This document shows positions 61,003 through 64,000 of a stretch of 64,000 nt of DNA, in pieces. The DNA lies in contig JBFWZQ010000005.1 in NCBI GenBank assembly GCA_050185195.1, positions 62,001-126,000 of the forward strand, in the 5' to 3' direction. A model generated the notes under the pieces. That model was not told where the DNA came from. It saw only the letters and a program-made list of their open reading frames with translations, and did not search any database. The stretch is from CADEFQ01 sp050185195 (lineage in GTDB: Bacteria > Pseudomonadota > Gammaproteobacteria > Steroidobacterales > Steroidobacteraceae). A program made the translations under genes and the position numbers. Numbering within the stretch: the stretch's first letter is position 1; every line of letters begins with the position of its first letter.

Positions 61003-62304
61003 TCACCCCGTCGCCCGCTGCGCCCCGCCCGTGACCTCCGCGAGTGCCCCTTCAAGCAGCCCCAGCCCTTCGTCGAGCAGCGCTTCCTCGATCGTGAGCG
61101 GCGCGAGGAAGCGGATCACGTTCGAGTAGATGCCGCAGGAGAGCAGCACGAGCCCGCGGCGACCCGCGGCCTGCACGAGCTGCTTCGTGAGCTCGGCATC
61201 CGGTGCATCGGCCCGCCGGTTCTTGACGATCTCCATCGCGACCATCATGCCGAGGCCACGCACCTCGCCGATGCAGGCGTAGCGGGCCTGCAGCGCCTTG
61301 AGGCGCGCGGTGAGCCGCTCGCCCAGCGCCAGCGCGCGTGCAGCGAGCTTCTCCCGCTCGATCACGTCGAGTACCGCGAGGCCCGCCGCGCAGCCGAGCG
61401 GCGAACCCGCGTAGGTGCCACCGAGGCCGCCCGGCACGGGCGCATCCATGATCTGCGCCTTGCCGGTCACCGCCGAGATCGGCACGCCGCCCGCGAGGCT
61501 TTTTGCCACGGTCATCAGGTCGGGTTCGATGTCGGCGTACTCGGTCGCGAACATGCGCCCGGTGCGCGCGAAGCCGGTCTGGATTTCGTCGGCGATGAGG
61601 AGGATGCCGTGTTTGTCGCACGCCGCACGCAGGCGGCGCAGGAAGTCCACGGGCGCGGCATAGAAGCCGCCTTCGCCCAGCACGGGTTCGATGATGATCG
61701 CGGCCACGCGCGCCGGATCGACGTCGGCCTTGAAGAGCTGCTCGAGCGCGGCCATCGAATCGTCGACGCTGATGCCGTGGTAGGCGATCGGATAGGGCAG
61801 GTGATAGACCTCGGGCAGCATCGGCCCGAAGCCCGCCTTGTAGGGGACGACCTTGCCGGTGAGCGCGCTGCAGGCGAGCGTGCGCCCGTGGAAGCCGCCC
61901 GAGAAGGCGATCACGCCCGAGCGCTTCGTGTGGTAGCGCGCGATCTTGATGGCGTTCTCGACCGCCTCGGCGCCCGTGGTGAGGAAGATGGTCTTCTTCG
62001 GCGTGGCGCCGGGGGCGAGTGCATTGAGGCGCTCGGCGAGCGCCACGTAGCTCTCGTAGGGCGTCACCTGGAAGCAGGCGTGAGTGAAGCGCTCGAGCTG
62101 CGCGCCGAGCGCCGCCTGCATCGCCGGGTGCAGGTGGCCGGTGTTCAGCACCGCGATGCCGCTCGCGAAGTCGATGTAGCGCCGGCCCTCGACGTCCCAG
62201 AGTTCCGCGTTGCGCGCGCGCTCGGCGTAGATCGCGAAGTTGTTGCTGACGCCGCGGGGAATCGCGGCCTCGCGCCGCTGCTGCAGTTCGGAGTTCTTGC
62301 TCAT
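61003..62304 (-). CDS. gabT: 4-aminobutyrate aminotransferase
   Basis: A 433-residue class III PLP enzyme converting GABA and 2-oxoglutarate to succinate semialdehyde and glutamate. Motifs are FASGIAVLNTGHLHPAM, TTGAEAVENAIKIAR, FSGGFHGRT, IIIEPVLGEGGF, LLIADEIQTGFARTG and the PLP Lys in VAKSLAGGVPIS. The length is typical. It overlaps the upstream molybdopterin subunit gene by 4 bp (ATGA), an unexpected partner for GABA breakdown. Confidence 0.95.
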   Translation of the reverse strand: MSKNSELQQRREAAIPRGVSNNFAIYAERARNAELWDVEGRRYIDFASGIAVLNTGHLHPAMQAALGAQLERFTHACFQVTPYESYVALAERLNALAPGATPKKTIFLTTGAEAVENAIKIARYHTKRSGVIAFSGGFHGRTLACSALTGKVVPYKAGFGPMLPEVYHLPYPIAYHGISVDDSMAALEQLFKADVDPARVAAIIIEPVLGEGGFYAAPVDFLRRLRAACDKHGILLIADEIQTGFARTGRMFATEYADIEPDLMTVAKSLAGGVPISAVTGKAQIMDAPVPGGLGGTYAGSPLGCAAGLAVLDVIEREKLAARALALGERLTARLKALQARYACIGEVRGLGMMVAMEIVKNRRADAPDAELTKQLVQAAGRRGLVLLSCGIYSNVIRFLAPLTIEEALLDEGLGLLEGALAEVTGGAQRATG

Positions 62305-64000
62305 GCCAGTTTGTGTCTCGCGATGGGTAGGGAGCGCAGGCGCCGTTTGGTCGCCGCATGGATGGCGTTGCAGACGGCGGGTGCGACGAGCGCGGTTGCC
62401 GGTTCCCCGATGCCGCCCGGGGGGTTGTCACTTTCGACGTGCAAGGTCTCGATGATCGGCGTCTCGGGCAGGCGCACGACCCGATAGTCGTGGAAGTTGG
62501 TCTGCTGGACGCGCCCGCCCTGCACGTTGATCTCGCCCCAGAGCGCCGCGGACAGGCCGAAGATGATCGAGCTTTCCACCTGCGCGGTGACGATGCCCGG
62601 GTTGACGGCCTGGCCGCAGTCGACCGCGCACACGATTTTTTCGACCTTGACCTTGCCGTCGGGGAGCGAAATTTCCGCGACCTGCGCCATGTAGGTGCCG
62701 TAGCCTTCCATCACGGCGACACCGCGGAAGCGGCCTTCTGCCGGCGTGTCGTAGCCCGCGCGCCGCAAGGCGACCTCGAGTACCTCGAGGTAACGCGGCT
62801 GTTTGGCGAGCAGCGTGCGGCGATACGCCGCCGGGTCCTGGCCCGCGGCGATCGCCAGTTCGTCCATGAAGCTCTCGACCACGAAGCAGTTGAGCGCATG
62901 GCTCACCGAGCGCCAGTAGCCGACATTCAGCCCGACTTCGTGCGGCACCCAGTCGACCAGCACGTTGGGTACGTCATAGGGGTAGTTGGAAGCGGCCTCG
63001 ACGCTGAACGGGTCGACGCTGCCCGCCGGCACGGCACCGGGGAACACCCGCGCCGTGATCGATGGCCCCGTCAGATGCAGTTTCCAGGCAACGAGCTTGC
63101 CGTCGCGGTCGAATCCGGCAGCGACCGTGTCGAAGGCCGGTGGCCGGTACGCGTCGTGGGTGGTGTCATCCTCGCGCGTCCAGAGCAGTTTCACCGGCTT
63201 GCCGGCGGCCTTCGAGGCTTCGACCGCCGCGGCGATGACATCGACCTCGAGCCGGCGCCCGAAGCCGCCCCCGAGGAAGGTCGTGTGCACGTTGACCTCG
63301 CTTGCCGCGAGGCCCGCCGCCGCGGCCGCTGCGGCCTGCGCGGCGGCCTGCGATTGCGTCGGGATGTAGAGGTCGCAGGCGCCGCCGCGCACGTCGGCCG
63401 TGCACACCTGCGGCTCGAGCGTGGCATGCGCGAGCAGCGGCAACTCGTACTCGGCGCGCACGACGCGTGCGGCTGAACCGAGCGCAGCTTCGGCGTCCCC
63501 GTCCTTGCGGGCGACGAGGCCGGCCTGCCGGGACGCCTGCTTCAGGCCGCGCAGGATGGCGCCGTCGTTGAGCGCCGCCATGCCATTGGCGTCCCATTCG
63601 ATCCTGAGCGCATCGCGCGCCTGGCGCGCCTGCCACCAGCTGTCGGCGACCACGGCGACGCCCGAACTCGTGTTGACGACATGCCGCACGCCCGGCATGA
63701 CTTTCGCGGCGGCGTCATCGAAAGCCTTGACCTTGCCGCCGAGCATCGGCGGCTGCGCGAGCGCGGCGTACAACATGCCCGGCAGCTTCACGTCGATGCC
63801 GAAGATGGCCGAGCCGTCGACCTTGGCGGGCGTGTCGAAGCGATTGAGCGCCTTGCCGATCCACTGGAAGTCCTTCGCATCCTTGAGCGCGACCTCCTTC
63901 GGCACGGGCAACGCCGCGGCGGCCTCGGCCACTGCGCCGAACGGGAGGCGCTTGCCGTAGGGCGAGACGATCTCGCCGTTTTCGACCCGGCACGCGCCCG
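62301..64000 (-). CDS. Molybdopterin-binding hydroxylase large subunit (IorB-like), 5' end beyond the right edge
   Basis: At least 566 codons are visible and the frame runs off the right edge; internal GTGs near 63932 are not needed as starts because similarity continues (RVENGEIVSPYGKRLPFG). The sequence matches xanthine-dehydrogenase-family aldehyde/isoquinoline oxidoreductase beta subunits: KDFQWIGKALNRFDTPAKVDGSAIFGIDVKLPGM, AALAQPPMLGGKV, YELPLLAHATLEPQ, TTFLGGGFGRR and the C-terminal GIGEPATALVAPAVCNAI with the catalytic Glu. These enzymes hydroxylate N-heterocycles or aldehydes in the periplasm; the 2Fe-2S subunit gene should lie just outside the window. Confidence 0.92.
   Translation of the reverse strand, partial: GACRVENGEIVSPYGKRLPFGAVAEAAAALPVPKEVALKDAKDFQWIGKALNRFDTPAKVDGSAIFGIDVKLPGMLYAALAQPPMLGGKVKAFDDAAAKVMPGVRHVVNTSSGVAVVADSWWQARQARDALRIEWDANGMAALNDGAILRGLKQASRQAGLVARKDGDAEAALGSAARVVRAEYELPLLAHATLEPQVCTADVRGGACDLYIPTQSQAAAQAAAAAAAGLAASEVNVHTTFLGGGFGRRLEVDVIAAAVEASKAAGKPVKLLWTREDDTTHDAYRPPAFDTVAAGFDRDGKLVAWKLHLTGPSITARVFPGAVPAGSVDPFSVEAASNYPYDVPNVLVDWVPHEVGLNVGYWRSVSHALNCFVVESFMDELAIAAGQDPAAYRRTLLAKQPRYLEVLEVALRRAGYDTPAEGRFRGVAVMEGYGTYMAQVAEISLPDGKVKVEKIVCAVDCGQAVNPGIVTAQVESSIIFGLSAALWGEINVQGGRVQQTNFHDYRVVRLPETPIIETLHVESDNPPGGIGEPATALVAPAVCNAIHAATKRRLRSLPIARHKLA

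Overview
The window is a high-GC, gene-dense piece of a proteobacterial chromosome, very probably a gammaproteobacterium. The core order mutS / cinA / thpR / recA / recX / alaS / lysC / csrA / tRNA-Ser, the outer-membrane TonB-dependent receptor, the DUF47-PiT pair and the many 4-bp ATGA overlaps all fit that group. The receptor's N-terminal motif looks like those of Steroidobacterales-type bacteria, but this placement is inference.

Layout. 1-2669: aspS (cut by the left edge) and a TolB-like lipoprotein, both on the minus strand. 2760-9684: a tightly coupled plus-strand operon of a TonB-dependent receptor, a ChaN-like haem-binding protein with a PDZ domain, and a large exported M1-M28-PDZ peptidase. 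9690-15284: a minus-strand operon clpB, fmdB-like, class III aminotransferase, glutamine-synthetase-like ligase. 15370-26797: housekeeping block with an alpha/beta hydrolase, mutS, purU, cinA, thpR, recA, a DUF559 endonuclease-like gene with a GC hairpin inserted between recA and recX, then alaS, lysC, csrA and tRNA-Ser(GCU).

26798-31179: after tRNA-Ser comes a four-gene cassette with different Leu codon preference: PepSY protein, DUF2271 protein, PepSY transmembrane/flavodoxin/FAD reductase and ApbE. It reads as a trans-membrane electron route ending on a covalently flavinylated exported protein. 31146-35768: an alpha/beta hydrolase-DUF6544 fusion divergent from a MarR-GNAT regulator with a perfect palindrome between them, then a diiron MBL protein divergent from an ECF sigma/anti-sigma pair across a 13-9-13 inverted repeat. 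35746-42432: a BigR/SqrR-like ArsR repressor (two Cys 66 residues apart) next to OsmC, thioredoxin-2, a DUF3365 c-type haem protein, DUF2892 and an RND efflux pair, which I read as a sulfide/persulfide response locus.

42433-46905: a gene-poor gap, a GlxA-type AraC regulator, tRNA-Arg(ACG), a Cys-rich orphan, a CsgG-SH3 protein and a cyclophilin. 46999-60613: a GGDEF-EAL protein, an outer-membrane protein, an ABC exporter, a secreted subtilase with a clear terminator, an ABC-F protein, DUF47-PiT phosphate uptake, an exported MDR-family oxidoreductase and a small hypothetical protein. 60627-60988: a short non-coding element bounded by inverted heptamer arrays. 61003-64000: gabT and a molybdopterin hydroxylase large subunit cut by the right edge.
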